A stretch of 64,000 nt of DNA from Enterobacteriaceae bacterium 4M9 (lineage in GTDB: Bacteria > Pseudomonadota > Gammaproteobacteria > Enterobacterales > Enterobacteriaceae): the NCBI GenBank assembly GCA_010092695.1, contig JAADJJ010000001.1:4526001-4590000 (forward strand), read 5' to 3'. The notes beneath the pieces are model-generated. The model was given only the letters and a program-made list of their open reading frames with translations, made no database searches and was not told the DNA's origin. The number at the start of each line of letters is the position of its first letter. The stretch's first letter is position 1. The translations under genes and the position numbers were made by a program. Below are positions 35,434 through 46,000 of the stretch, piece by piece.

Positions 35434-36972
35434 ATGGATGCAATGAAAAAGAGCCGCTGGTGGCAAAGTGATGCGCTGAAATGGTCAGCCATTGCCGCGC
35501 TGGGACTGCTGGTTGGTTATCTTGTCGTTTTAATGTACGCCCAGGGGGAGTACCTGTTCGCCATCCTGACGCTGATATTAAGCTCGGTTGGTCTGTACAT
35601 TTTTGCTAACCGTCGTGCCTACGCCTGGCGCTACGTTTATCCGGGTCTTGCCGGGATGGGGCTGTTTGTCCTGTTCCCGCTGGTCGCCACCATCGCTATC
35701 GCCTTTACTAACTACAGCAGCACCAACCAGCTCACCTTTGAGCGCGCGCAGCAGGTGCTGATGGACCGCCAGTATCAGGCAGGCAAAGCGCTGAACTTTG
35801 GCCTGTATCCGGCAGAGGATAAATGGCTGCTGGCGCTGAGCGAAGGCGACAGCCACTATGTTTCCGAGCCGTTTTCTTTCGGCGGCACACAAACGCTGGA
35901 CATGAAAGCGGCCCCGGCGCTGCCGCAGGGCGAGCGCGCCACGCTGCGCGTTATCACTCAGAACCGCCAGGCGCTGAGCGATATCACCGCCGTAATGCCT
36001 GATGAAAGCAAGCTGATAATGAGCTCGCTGCGCCAGTTCTCAGGCACACGCCCGCTGTATACGCTGGCGGATGACGGCCTGCTCACTAATAACCAGAACG
36101 GCAACCGCTATCGCCCGAACGACACCATTGGCTTTTACGAAGCGGTGGATGCGAACAACGCCTTTACCGGCGAGCAACTCAGCCCCGGCTATACCGTGAC
36201 CATCGGCTGGGACAACTTCACCCGCGTATTTACCGATGAGGGCATCCAGAAGCCGTTCTTCGCCATCTTTGTCTGGACCGTGGTGTTCTCTATCCTGACA
36301 GTGATTCTGACCGTGGCCGTCGGCATGGTGCTGGCGTGCGTAGTGCAGTGGGAGTCACTCAAGGGCAAAGCGATTTACCGCGTGCTGCTGATTCTGCCTT
36401 ACGCCGTGCCGTCGTTTATCTCAATTCTTATTTTCAAGGGGCTGTTCAACCAGAGCTTCGGGGAGATAAACATGATGCTGAGCGCGCTGTTTGGCATTAA
36501 ACCAGCCTGGTTTAGTGACCCGACTACCGCACGCTCAATGATAATCATCGTCAACACCTGGCTTGGCTACCCGTACATGATGATCCTGTGCATGGGGCTG
36601 CTAAAAGCGATCCCGGACGATCTGTACGAAGCCTCGGCAATGGACGGCGCAGGCCCATTCCAGAACTTCTTTCGCATCACCCTGCCGCTGCTGATTAAGC
36701 CGCTAACGCCGCTGATGATCGCAAGCTTTGCCTTTAACTTTAACAACTTCGTGCTGATTCAGCTTCTGACCAACGGCGGCCCGGACAGGCTTGGCACCAC
36801 CACGCCTGCGGGCTATACCGACCTGCTGGTGAGCTATACCTACCGTATCGCCTTTGAAGGCGGCGGTGGCCAGGACTTTGGCCTTGCGGCCGCTATCGCG
36901 ACGCTTATCTTCCTGCTGGTAGGTGCGCTCGCCATCGTTAACCTGAAAGCCACGCGCATGAAATTTGACTAA
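35434..36972 (+). CDS. malF: MalF, maltose transporter permease
   Basis: A 512-residue inner-membrane subunit of MalFGK2. Three N-terminal helices lead to the large P2 periplasmic loop characteristic of enterobacterial MalF (about 95-275), then five further helices. The EAA loop that docks MalK reads YEASAMDGAGPFQNFFRITLP in its centre (about 400). Length compares with 514 in E. coli. Overlaps nothing; malG follows after 14 bases. Confidence 0.97.
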   Translation: MDAMKKSRWWQSDALKWSAIAALGLLVGYLVVLMYAQGEYLFAILTLILSSVGLYIFANRRAYAWRYVYPGLAGMGLFVLFPLVATIAIAFTNYSSTNQLTFERAQQVLMDRQYQAGKALNFGLYPAEDKWLLALSEGDSHYVSEPFSFGGTQTLDMKAAPALPQGERATLRVITQNRQALSDITAVMPDESKLIMSSLRQFSGTRPLYTLADDGLLTNNQNGNRYRPNDTIGFYEAVDANNAFTGEQLSPGYTVTIGWDNFTRVFTDEGIQKPFFAIFVWTVVFSILTVILTVAVGMVLACVVQWESLKGKAIYRVLLILPYAVPSFISILIFKGLFNQSFGEINMMLSALFGIKPAWFSDPTTARSMIIIVNTWLGYPYMMILCMGLLKAIPDDLYEASAMDGAGPFQNFFRITLPLLIKPLTPLMIASFAFNFNNFVLIQLLTNGGPDRLGTTTPAGYTDLLVSYTYRIAFEGGGGQDFGLAAAIATLIFLLVGALAIVNLKATRMKFD

Positions 36973-36986
36973 GGAGGGCGACGACA

Positions 36987-37877
36987 ATGGCTATGGTGCA
37001 ACCCAAATCTCAAAAGCTGCGACTGTTCGCAACTCATCTGCTACTGCTGCTGTTTATTGCGGCCATTATGTTCCCGCTGCTGATGGTGATTGCCATCTCG
37101 CTGCGCCCCGGTAACTTTGCAACGGGCAGCCTCATCCCAGACCAGATTTCCTGGGAGCACTGGAAGCTGGCACTGGGCTTTAGCGTGGAGCACACCGACG
37201 GGCGCATTACGCCGCCACCGTTCCCGGTGCTGCTGTGGCTGTGGAACTCCATCAAAGTGGCGGGCATTACCGCACTCGGCATTGTGACACTCTCCACGAC
37301 CTGCGCCTACGCCTTTGCCCGTATGCGCTTTCCGGGCAAAGCCACGCTGCTCAAAGGGATGCTGATTTTCCAGATGTTCCCGGCGGTGCTGTCGCTGGTA
37401 GCGTTGTATGCATTGTTTGACCGCCTCGGCCAGTACATTCCGTTTATTGGGCTTAATACCCACGGCGGGGTGGTTTTTGCCTACCTCGGTGGCATTGCGC
37501 TGCACGTGTGGACGATTAAAGGCTACTTCGAAACCATCGACAACTCGCTGGAAGAAGCCGCCGCGCTGGACGGTGCCACGCCGTGGCAGGCCTTCCGCCT
37601 GGTGCTGCTGCCGCTGTCGGTACCGATTCTGGCGGTGGTATTTATTCTGTCGTTTATTGCTGCGATTACCGAAGTACCCGTCGCCTCGCTGCTGCTGCGC
37701 GATGTGAACAGCTACACGCTGGCGGTGGGTATGCAACAGTATCTCAACCCGCAGAACTACCTGTGGGGCGACTTCGCGGCGGCGGCGGTGCTGTCTGCCA
37801 TCCCGATTACCGTGGTGTTCCTGCTCGCGCAACGCTGGCTGGTGAGCGGCCTGACGGCGGGCGGTGTGAAAGGTTAG
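36987..37877 (+). CDS. malG: MalG, maltose transporter permease
   Basis: A 296-residue permease with six helices, same length as E. coli MalG, the second membrane subunit of MalFGK2. The EAA loop EEAAALDGATPWQAFRLV (about 190-207) couples to MalK. AAGGAGG precedes the start. Last gene of malEFG; followed by a terminator. In E. coli xylE and psiE come next, while here about 17.5 kb of accessory DNA intervenes and xylE is absent. Confidence 0.97.
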   Translation: MAMVQPKSQKLRLFATHLLLLLFIAAIMFPLLMVIAISLRPGNFATGSLIPDQISWEHWKLALGFSVEHTDGRITPPPFPVLLWLWNSIKVAGITALGIVTLSTTCAYAFARMRFPGKATLLKGMLIFQMFPAVLSLVALYALFDRLGQYIPFIGLNTHGGVVFAYLGGIALHVWTIKGYFETIDNSLEEAAALDGATPWQAFRLVLLPLSVPILAVVFILSFIAAITEVPVASLLLRDVNSYTLAVGMQQYLNPQNYLWGDFAAAAVLSAIPITVVFLLAQRWLVSGLTAGGVKG

Positions 37878-37958
37878 TTTTACCCGCTGCGCTGGATTGC
37901 GCCAGCGCAGCGGCAATGCCACTGCAACCCTCAATTGTTCTTATTTATGACGTAATTT

Positions 37959-37982
37959 AGCGGCCAGATGGCCGCTTTTTTT
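37959..37982 (+). terminator. rho-independent terminator of malEFG
   Basis: 7-bp stem AGCGGCC/GGCCGCT with a four-base loop followed by a T-run, about 80 bases past malG. Confidence 0.9.
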
Positions 37983-38371
37983 ATGGAAATGAGGAACGCT
38001 GTTAGCCACCGGGCTTTGCTCAGGAAAGCGAACCCTGGTTTAAGAAGAATAAACGTACGATATGCTTACGAGGCTGTATTAAGACAAGGCCAAATCGAAG
38101 ATCGGGACTTTTTGCAGACCTGAGTTATATTCTTTCGATATCTTTTTCCTGGCAAGAGATATGACTGGATTTGCCTATCTCACTGCCACTACGTTTTTTC
38201 TCCCGCACATAGCCAAACACCAACACTCACACTGGCAACAATACCCACCATTCAAAAGTCTCACCCATCGCCTGAAATATCTGTTTCTGACCATCCTGAC
38301 TTCGCCAGCGCGTTGGAAGGTGGGTACAAAACATTCGACGTATTTACATGAGGTTTCCAGTAATTCTGAGA

Positions 38372-38570
38372 TTAAAAAGCGAGGTGCTTGCGCCACACAT
38401 CGTGATCCAGCTTTTCATCTAAGCGGTTTGGTAACGGCAGTATCATTCCAATAACTGCCCACGCGGTTGTCAATCCCCCTGACACCAACAGCGATGCGAC
38501 AGTCGCGCGCTTCTATACTGGCTTAGTCCCCATTAATGACCCTTTTGGCAAGAAAGAAATACCGTAAACA
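38372..38570 (-). pseudogene. decayed small membrane-protein-like gene remnant
   Basis: On the minus strand a frame reads through about 65 codons that look protein-like (LPKGSLMGTKPV, one TAG, then KRATVASLLVSGGLTTAW, VIGMILPLPNRLDEKLD and DVWRKHLAF before TAA). The one internal stop is at 38513-38515. It contains a hydrophobic segment of about 22 residues. The family is not recognised. A chance frame cannot be excluded, but the residue composition is more protein-like than the neighbouring frames. Confidence 0.35.
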
Positions 38571-38791
38571 ATGATTTATATCTATGCCCAATGCCGAGTA
38601 CCTGAGTGATACCCTTTATTCATTATCATCACCCTATCAGGTTCTGTTCACACAACATAATTAATGTAACGTTTCAGGAAGACACGGTATACAGAGGCAA
38701 CAGTTTTCCCCAAACTCAGGCATGACACCTGAAAGTGGATGACAAGGCATTTTCACAACTAAAAAATATCGCCAAAATAAACTTTTACGCC

Positions 38792-38826
38792 ATGCGGACC
38801 GCACATCTTAAAATGCGGACCGCACA
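38792..38826. promoter_or_regulatory. tandem palindromic operator-like sites
   Basis: The 14-mer ATGCGGACCGCACA occurs twice (38792-38805 and 38813-38826) with a 21-base period, that is two helical turns. Each copy contains the palindrome TGCGG-A-CCGCA. The surroundings are AT-rich and non-coding. This is the geometry expected for two dimers of a repressor or activator binding side by side. The cognate regulator is unknown. Confidence 0.6.
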
Positions 38827-39591
38827 ACACATCATAAGCAATTGAAAAGTAATGGTTTATTTTTTAAAAATAAGCTAACAGCATCTATCTTCCGGTGTGG
38901 GTTTTATATATTATTATGTTCATGGAGGACAGCGCTGAGTGTTGAGGTAATAAAAAATATGCGCAACAAATAAATATAACAAGATAGCATCTTCATATTA
39001 TTTATTTCTCAGCGTATAGCTTCCAACGGCGATCTGGAGACATTTATTTTACTGAAAATCATTTCACACTCTCAATAAAATAAAAAACTACAATGTCAGA
39101 GCTTATGTTTTATTTATTTAACCTGTTAAAAATAAGAAAATATTAACCTTTGGCTTGCTTTTAATAATTTTTAATGATGAGAAAATTCATCTTTCATGGC
39201 AACATGGTTTCAGGTTTTATATTCTCACTGCCGATCACGATAAAAAGGAGGCGCGATGTTCCAGAAAATTTAAAAAACATTACTCCAACCTACTTCAGGT
39301 CATTAGAAAAAATGACCAGAGGATAATGCCTTTTAAAGGTATTCAGGGCTGAGCTATCGCATTCTCAATGCAGATCATATCCATCTGGCATTAAGCGATA
39401 TCTGTAACCAATGTTAATAATGGCGAATCTAAATCACATCCTAAGGTAACGAGAAAAACTAACGCTCATTACATAGGGAAGTAATCGCCTATATATTAAA
39501 ATATTTTAAAAAATAATTTAGATAGTCTATCACATCCAAGTGATGAATATCTTACATACAAACACCATATAAATCCTGTAAGGAAAAATTC

Positions 39592-40038
39592 ATGGCTCAT
39601 AATAAACCGATTCATTTTATTAAGCGTGGCATTGTTGATCAAGTTGTTAATATTAATCACAACTCAACCGCTCAACTTTATATCCCGGAAATTGATCGTG
39701 CTGAATTTGGCGACTTAACCGAGGTTATCATTAACGCTGGCGTTTGTGCGGCACTACCCCTGCAAACTCCTGCACTGGTACCTGTTGAGGCTATACTCTG
39801 GGGTGCGAATGTTGGTGGAGTAGCATCAGGGTTTCTTGCAGATGCGTCTGGCACTTCTTCTGGCATGGGTATCAATACCGGATACCTACACATTCTGGGT
39901 AGGAGTTTGCACGGAACAGTCTCAGGCCTAATGGAAACTCCCGTAAGACTACGCATTTCTGGTACCGGTAACAGTAACGTGGAGATTCATGGTAAGGATC
40001 TTCGTGTTCGTATGCACTATGAGATTTATGCCTACTAA
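39592..40038 (+). CDS. hypothetical protein, first of an unknown pair
   Basis: A 148-residue protein of unknown family. No signal peptide or membrane helix is seen. It is rich in Gly, Ser, Asn and beta-branched residues (for example VNINHNSTAQLYIPEI, GTSSGMGINTGYLHILG, ISGTGNSNVEIHG), which suggests a compact beta-structured protein. An AGGA ribosome site lies 9 bases before the ATG. Codons are AT-richer than the backbone. With the next gene at 40403 it forms a pair on the same strand in the accessory region upstream of cdiB. A link to CDI is not shown. Confidence 0.7.
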   Translation: MAHNKPIHFIKRGIVDQVVNINHNSTAQLYIPEIDRAEFGDLTEVIINAGVCAALPLQTPALVPVEAILWGANVGGVASGFLADASGTSSGMGINTGYLHILGRSLHGTVSGLMETPVRLRISGTGNSNVEIHGKDLRVRMHYEIYAY

Positions 40039-40402
40039 AACATCTTATTGAGACCGGTAATAAACCCAGAATCATTTTATCGGTAAAAGTAGTCAGTGTT
40101 GTGATAGTTGGCACTTACTGCCGGAATGATAAATAAATACACATAAATAATGTTATCTCAAAGAAAATAACCTTATGTGAAAGAAAAATTCCGCAAAGCT
40201 ATAAAATGAAAGAGTATCATTAAATTTTTATCGCTTACTTTCGGCCAATCATCAGCTGTGCTGAGTTAACATCCGTTACAAGTAGCAACCAGGAATATCA
40301 TCAGATTACTACAGGCAATCTGACATCTACAAAGGCAACGTTTGACTCGCTTTATTTATCAGCAGACAAATAGCCACTATACATTCATATTACGAGGTAA
40401 AA
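40039..40402. other. intergenic gap within the unknown gene pair
   Basis: AT-rich, no gene seen. An imperfect inverted repeat (ACCGGTAATAAA with TTTTATCGGT, about 40054-40085) just after the first gene could terminate or attenuate transcription, in which case the second gene has its own promoter. Confidence 0.4.
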
Positions 40403-40846
40403 ATGAACGATTATTTGTTAAAACAAATCTTTAATAAAATCACTTATACATATATCGAGGAAGCAGGATATTACTATTTGACATTTGAGTTAAACCCGGA
40501 AGAGGTCGAGTATGGTGTATATTCACGCTATAACCTTGGGTTTGCGATCGATGATTCCCCAAGTTATTTGTGGCCGAGTCCTAAACGCAATCTCAATAAC
40601 AACGGCAAAAAACTGCTCCCCAACTATGCATACCCATCACTGCCTGAGACCGTCGGTGAATTTGTGCAGCGGATGAAAACCACGGGAAATCCGCAAACAA
40701 ATTCAATCCAGTTCCAGGTACCGGGAGCGAATGAGCCAGTGCTGTCACTGGAGATTCTTATCTACAATCCTGACTACCCTAACTGGATGCAGGAAGATTT
40801 TATGTCGATGACGCTCAGCCTTGATGAAAATGGATGGCAGGCATAA
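40403..40846 (+). CDS. hypothetical protein, second of an unknown pair
   Basis: A 147-residue soluble protein of unknown family. It is acidic and rich in aromatic residues and Asn/Pro (EEAGYYYLTFELNPEEVEYG, LIYNPDYPNWMQED). No signal peptide or membrane helix is apparent. GAGG lies 5 bases before the ATG. Separated from the preceding unknown gene by 364 bases and followed by a strong hairpin at 40918-40946. The AT-rich codon use matches its neighbour, so they were probably acquired together. No function is inferred. Confidence 0.7.
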   Translation: MNDYLLKQIFNKITYTYIEEAGYYYLTFELNPEEVEYGVYSRYNLGFAIDDSPSYLWPSPKRNLNNNGKKLLPNYAYPSLPETVGEFVQRMKTTGNPQTNSIQFQVPGANEPVLSLEILIYNPDYPNWMQEDFMSMTLSLDENGWQA

Positions 40847-41414
40847 AGAAAGAACACCATCAGCATAATTAAATGAGAAATACTATCATGCTGAATTCAT
40901 TGCCGTAATGAATATCAACGCCCTTACGTGATAACGATAAGGGCGTATTACTCCACGCATGCTTTTTACTGTAAAATGGGTAAACACATCAGCGTTGCCT
41001 GTGTTATCCCATAGCATCTGCCATCCGGGTTTTAAGCATATTCAGGCGGCCCGTTACATGGCTTACTTTGTCAGGCTTACTTCAGTATTTTTCACGGGTA
41101 TGAAAATGTGCATTGCGAAAACTCCAGTTTGCTTTTGTGGACCCAGGTTACCTGACATAAGATTCTACTTAAAAATTTAAGCGCGCCATTATGCATAAAA
41201 GTAGACTTTTATGTAGTCGCAGTCATCCTTAGCGTTATTTATTTCTTTTAAATGCCGCCAGACACAGATTTTCTCTAACCCCCTTATATAGGGCGCCTCT
41301 TTCTTTTGTGAAGTATTTGTGATTAATTGGAAACATAGTTAAACCTTAAACTGCTGTGCATAGATTGTATTTTGGCTAGCATTACGCCGGGCCGCTTAAT
41401 CAGGGATCTCAAGG
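40847..41414. other. region upstream of cdiB
   Basis: No gene is supported; a 73-codon frame at 40959-41180 has no recognisable features. It should carry the cdiB promoter, probably within about 41290-41400, where AT-rich -10-like hexamers occur, but I cannot choose one. A GC-rich 9-bp hairpin sits at 40918-40946. Confidence 0.45.
40918..40946 (+). terminator. possible terminator after the unknown pair
   Basis: 9-bp perfect stem ACGCCCTTA/TAAGGGCGT with an 11-base loop, 70 bases after the second unknown gene. No clean T-run follows, so termination is uncertain. Confidence 0.45.
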
Positions 41415-43082
41415 ATGAAGATTTATCGTACCGCCATATTTCTGGTGGCAGGCCTCGCCACCTATGCTGCAGCGGCTGCACCGCTGTCACCCGCCGACCG
41501 CGATACCATTCGCCAGCAACAGCAGCAACTACTGGACCAGAGCCAGCAACAACGCGACGAGCTTGAGCGCGCCACACCACTGGTGCGCCCGCCACAGCCC
41601 GCACCTGAAGTCTCCACCCTCGGCCCCTGTTTCACCATCCACACTATTACGCTGGATAACGCTACGCTGATTTCCGCACGCGCGCAGGAACGGTTATTGT
41701 CTGAGTGGCGCGGTCAGTGCCTGGATATGGCACACATCACCCAGCTCACGAATACCGTGTCTGACTGGTACATCAGCCGGGGCTACATCACCAGCCGCGC
41801 ATTTCTCACTGAACAGGATTTGTCGTCCGGCACGCTGCACATCGCCGTGCTGGAAGGCCGTTTGCAGGCAGTGCGCCTGGACGGTGAGTCCGCACGTCAG
41901 CTTAAAATGGCCTTCCCCGGCCTCGAAGGGCGCATCCTTAACCTGCGCGATATCGAGCAGGGCATGGAGCAGATTAACCGCCTGCGAAGCACACCGGTGC
42001 AGATTGAAATCCTGCCGGGCGATAAAGCCGGTTACTCCATCGTTAACCTCACCGCCACGCCGGAATTCCCACTCACCGGCTCAGTGAGCTTTGACAACAG
42101 CGGCCAGAAAAGTACCGGCACCGGCCAGTTCAGCGGTGCGCTCACCGGCAACAACCTGCTGGGGCTTGCCGACAAATGGTTTGTGAGCGGCGGGCGCAGC
42201 AGCGATTTTTCCACCTCACATGATGCGCAGAACGTTGCCGCAGGCGTCAGCGTGCCGTACGGGTACGGTCTGCTGGACTACAGCTACAGCTGGAGCAACT
42301 ACCAGAGCACCATTGATAACAACGGCTGGCCATGGGAATCCACCGGCGACACCGAAGCGCACCGCCTGAATGGCTCATGGGTACTGTTCCGTAACAGCGA
42401 TATCAAAACCAGTGTCTCGCTGGGCCTGAATCACCGCATCAGCCGCAACTATCTCGACGGCGTGAAGCTTGAAAGCAGCAGCCGCAAGCTCACCAGCCTG
42501 CAACTCGGTGTGAACCACACCCAGAAAATTGCCGGTGGCGTGGCGACGTTTAACCCGGCGTACACCCAGGGCGTGCCGTGGTTCGGTGCGGAGAATGACA
42601 ACCATAAGGTGGGCGATGTCCCGAAGGCAGAGTTCCGTAAGTGGAGCCTCAGCGCCAGCTTCCAGCGCCCGGTGGTGGGCGACCTGTGGTGGCTCAGCAG
42701 CGTCTACGGCCAGTGGTCACCGGACCGGCTCTACGGCAGCGAGCGCCTCACTTTAGGCGGTGAAAGTTCGGTGCGCGGCTTTAAGGAGCAGTACCTCTCC
42801 GGGGATAACGGCGGCTACTGGCGCAACGAGCTGAGCTACCCGCTGTTCACGTTACCGGTTGTCGGCCAGGTGAGCGGGTTTGTGGCGCTCGACGGCGGCT
42901 GGCTCAAGCAGGACGACCAGGACCAGTATGCCAGCGGTACGCTGTGGGGCAGCGCCATTGGCTTAACCAGCGCCAACCGCTGGTACTCCAGCCAGTTTAC
43001 CGTGGGTGTGCCGGTGGCTTACCCGCACTGGCTGAAGCCGGACCACGTCAGTATTTATTATCGCGTTGCGTTTGCGTTTTAA
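41415..43082 (+). CDS. cdiB: CdiB, two-partner secretion outer-membrane transporter
   Basis: A 555-residue Omp85/FhaC-type transporter. It has a signal peptide (about 1-21), an N-terminal plug helix rich in Gln, two POTRA domains (about 70-215, including CFTIHTITLDNA and LEGRLQAVRLDG) and a 16-stranded barrel with the family motif ESSVRGFKEQYLSGD (VRGF) and a C-terminal Phe. It exports the large CdiA protein encoded 15 bases downstream. The order B-A-I matches E. coli-type CDI systems. GC content and codon use resemble the backbone, unlike the AT-rich DNA just upstream. Confidence 0.93.
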   Translation: MKIYRTAIFLVAGLATYAAAAAPLSPADRDTIRQQQQQLLDQSQQQRDELERATPLVRPPQPAPEVSTLGPCFTIHTITLDNATLISARAQERLLSEWRGQCLDMAHITQLTNTVSDWYISRGYITSRAFLTEQDLSSGTLHIAVLEGRLQAVRLDGESARQLKMAFPGLEGRILNLRDIEQGMEQINRLRSTPVQIEILPGDKAGYSIVNLTATPEFPLTGSVSFDNSGQKSTGTGQFSGALTGNNLLGLADKWFVSGGRSSDFSTSHDAQNVAAGVSVPYGYGLLDYSYSWSNYQSTIDNNGWPWESTGDTEAHRLNGSWVLFRNSDIKTSVSLGLNHRISRNYLDGVKLESSSRKLTSLQLGVNHTQKIAGGVATFNPAYTQGVPWFGAENDNHKVGDVPKAEFRKWSLSASFQRPVVGDLWWLSSVYGQWSPDRLYGSERLTLGGESSVRGFKEQYLSGDNGGYWRNELSYPLFTLPVVGQVSGFVALDGGWLKQDDQDQYASGTLWGSAIGLTSANRWYSSQFTVGVPVAYPHWLKPDHVSIYYRVAFAF

Positions 43083-43097
43083 GGGATGAGGCAGGTT

Positions 43098-46000
43098 ATG
43101 GACAATAATAATTCCGCGAATACCGTTCGTTTCTCTCAGCGCCTGCTGAGCTACCTCATCAGCGCCCTGCTGGCAGGCCAGCCGCTGGCCCCGGCGCTGG
43201 CCGCCGCGATTACGCCCACCGGCAGCACGAAGATGGACCAGGCCGCTAACGGCGTGCCGGTGGTCAATATCGCCACGCCAAACGGCGCGGGCGTGTCCCA
43301 TAACCAGTTCAAAGACTACAACGTGGGCAAAGAGGGCCTCATCCTCAACAACGCCACCGGCAAACTCAACCAGACCCAGCTTGGCGGCCTGATTCAGAGC
43401 AACCCGAACCTGAAGGCAGGCCAGGAAGCCAGAGGCATCATCAACGAAGTGACCGGCGCGAACCGCTCGCAGCTGCAGGGTTACACCGAAGTGGCGGGCA
43501 AGGCTGCGAATGTGATGGTGGCCAACCCCTATGGCATCACCTGTAACGGCTGTGGCTTTATCAACACCCCGAACGCCACACTCACCACCGGTAAACCGCA
43601 GTTTGACGCCGCCGGTAACCTGCTGGCGCTGGATGTGTCGAAAGGCTCAATTATTGTTGAAGGCCAGGGGCTGGATGCCAGCGCCAGTGATGCGCTGTCT
43701 ATCATCGCCCGCGCTACTGAGGTGAACGCGGCGATTCACGCAAAAGACCTGAGCGTGACCGTGGGTGCCAACCGCGTGAATGCTGACGGCAGCACGCAGG
43801 CGATAGCGGGCGAAGGTGCTGCCCCTGCGGTGGCGGTGGACACCGGCGCGCTCGGCGGTATGTACGCCAACCGTATCCGGCTGGTCTCCAGCGAAAAAGG
43901 TGTGGGGATTAACCTTGGCAACCTGAATGCGCGCCAGGGTGATATCCGACTTGATGCCAGCGGTAAAATCACGCTCAACAACAGTCTGGCCAGCGGTAAT
44001 ACCACTGTTAACGCGCAGAGCGTGGCGCTGAATGGCGACCATAAGGCGGGTGGGAACCTCGCCGTTACCAGCAGCACCGATATCACTCAGGGCAAGGGCA
44101 CGCTCAACAGCGATAAAAACGTAACGCTGAACGCAGGCGGCGCGCTGACGCTCAGCAACAGCCTGGCGGCGGGCAACAGCACGCTGAAGGGCCAGAGCGT
44201 GGCGCTTTCCGGTACTCACCGTGCAGGCAACACGCTCAACGTGAGCGGCCAGGATATCGCGCTGAATAGCGCTGCACTTACCGCTGACAGCAACCTGCAA
44301 CTCACCGCTGACGATAAGCTGGCACAGAGCGGCGGCAAACTCACCGCCGGACAGGATATTGCTCTTAATGCAAAAACACTGACGCAGAATGCAGCCGCAC
44401 AGGCCGACGCGGCACGCAACATTGCGCTTACCGCCCGCGACAGTGCCACGCTGGCGGGCAAAACGACCGCGGCACAACAGCTGGCGCTTTCCGCAGACAC
44501 GCTCAGTAACAGCGGACAACTGGCGGCAGGCGGCGCGGCGACGGTGAAGTCTACCAGCCTGACCAACAGCGGTACGCTCCAGGGCGGTGCCGTTGCCGTT
44601 AACAGCACATCCGTTACCAACACCGGCAGCCTGGCAAGCGGCGGCACGCTGGATATTACTGCACAGAACCTCACCCAGCAGGGGAGCGTGGGCGCGAAAG
44701 GCAAAACCACGCTCAGCGCCACGCAGAAATTCACCCACAGTGGCAGCACGGTAAGCGATGATGCGCTGACGGTGAACGCTTCCACGCTTACGCAGGACGG
44801 CACTCTGTCTGGCGCTAAAGGCCTGAACGTCACCGCGTCTACGCTCACCAGCGGCGCGAAGTCTGTCACCCACAGCGACGGCGCCGTGACGCTGAACGCA
44901 CAGACGGCCACGCTCAACGGCGAAACCAGTGCCGGAACCACCCTTGCCGTCAAAGGCCAGACGCTGACAACGCAGACCGGCGCACAGCTGCAAAGCGGCG
45001 CGGGCATGACACTGGAAGCGGCGAAAACCACGCTTAACGGCACTCAGGCAGCAAAAGGCGCATTGACAGTAACGGCCAGCGACAGCCTGTCTCACAGCGG
45101 TAACAGCACCGGCAGCACGGTAAACCTGAAGGCTGGCACGCTGACCAACAGCGGCATTGTCGAAACTCCGGCACTGACGGTTAACGCGAAAAACATCACC
45201 AACAGCGGCACGCTGTACGGCAAACAGACTTTCTCACTTTTTGCCGACCAGCTGGCAAACCAGGCGCAGGGCGTACTGTACAGTGAGGCCAGCCTGGCAC
45301 TGACCACACCCGTACTCTCTAACGCCGGAACGATTTCAGCGCCGTTACTTGCTGTTGACAGTCAGACTGTAGCCAACAGCGGGCTGATACAGGGTCGTCA
45401 GACGCTGAGCCTGCTGGCAAATTCATTTGATAATCAGGCACAGGGCGTTCTCTATAGCGCAGGTGATTTCACACTGAACCTGCCGGAATGGCGCAATGCG
45501 GGGACTGTCGCCAGCGACGGTCAGCTGACGTTAAGCAGTACCGCAATGACCAACAGCGGCCTGCTGCAGGGCACCAAGGCGCTGAACATTCAGGCAACGC
45601 GGCTGGATAACCTGGCAGACGGCGTGCTGTACAGCGGTGCACGACTGGCACTGAAAACCCCGACGCTCACTAATGCCGGTGAAATATCGGCCCCACTGCT
45701 GGGCATTGAGAGCCAAACGCTCACCAACAGCGGGCAGATCCAGGCCAGCCAGGCGCTGAGCCTGCTCGTAAACAGTCTTGATAACCAGGCAGGCGGCATG
45801 GTCTACAGCGCCGCAGACCTGGCGCTTAACCTGCCGGAACTGCACAACGCCGGAACGATTGCCAGTGATACACAGCTGGCGTTAACCGGCACCCGGCTTA
45901 CCAACAGTGGGTTGTTACAGGGTGGCACCGGCCTGACTGTCAGCGCAGAGTCCTTCACGCAGAGCACCGCAGGCCGTGCGCTCACCGGTGGCGCGCTCGA

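Larger units (their letters stand above)
37983..39591. other. 1.6-kb AT-rich accessory stretch without intact genes
   Basis: Marks the left part of the insertion between malG and psiE. It becomes strongly AT-rich after about 38560. It contains a decayed membrane-protein-like frame on the minus strand near 38372-38570, another broken hydrophobic minus-strand frame near 38150-38260, and a tandem pair of palindromic sites at 38792-38826. No intact gene is supported. Short frames at 38161-38454 and 39155-39352 lack family signals. Confidence 0.55.

Noticed and set aside
34219..35466. 415-codon minus-strand frame across malE
   Set aside because: Antisense to the fully conserved malE gene. Long only because of GC-rich codon use.
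37041..37934. 297-codon minus-strand frame across malG
   Set aside because: Antisense shadow of conserved malG, with composition rich in Gln, Arg and His typical of shadows.
39155..39352. 65-codon frame upstream of the unknown pair, with a strong AAGGAGG inside it before a 5-codon ATG frame
   Set aside because: The longer frame starts with TTG and has no ribosome site. The good AAGGAGG leads only to a five-codon frame, so no gene can be claimed.
40959..41180. 73-codon frame upstream of cdiB
   Set aside because: Overlaps likely promoter DNA, no recognisable domain, odd composition.
43647..45095. 482-codon minus-strand frame inside cdiA
   Set aside because: Antisense shadow of the repeat-rich FHA-1 coding region. 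The plus-strand frame is continuous and family-typical.
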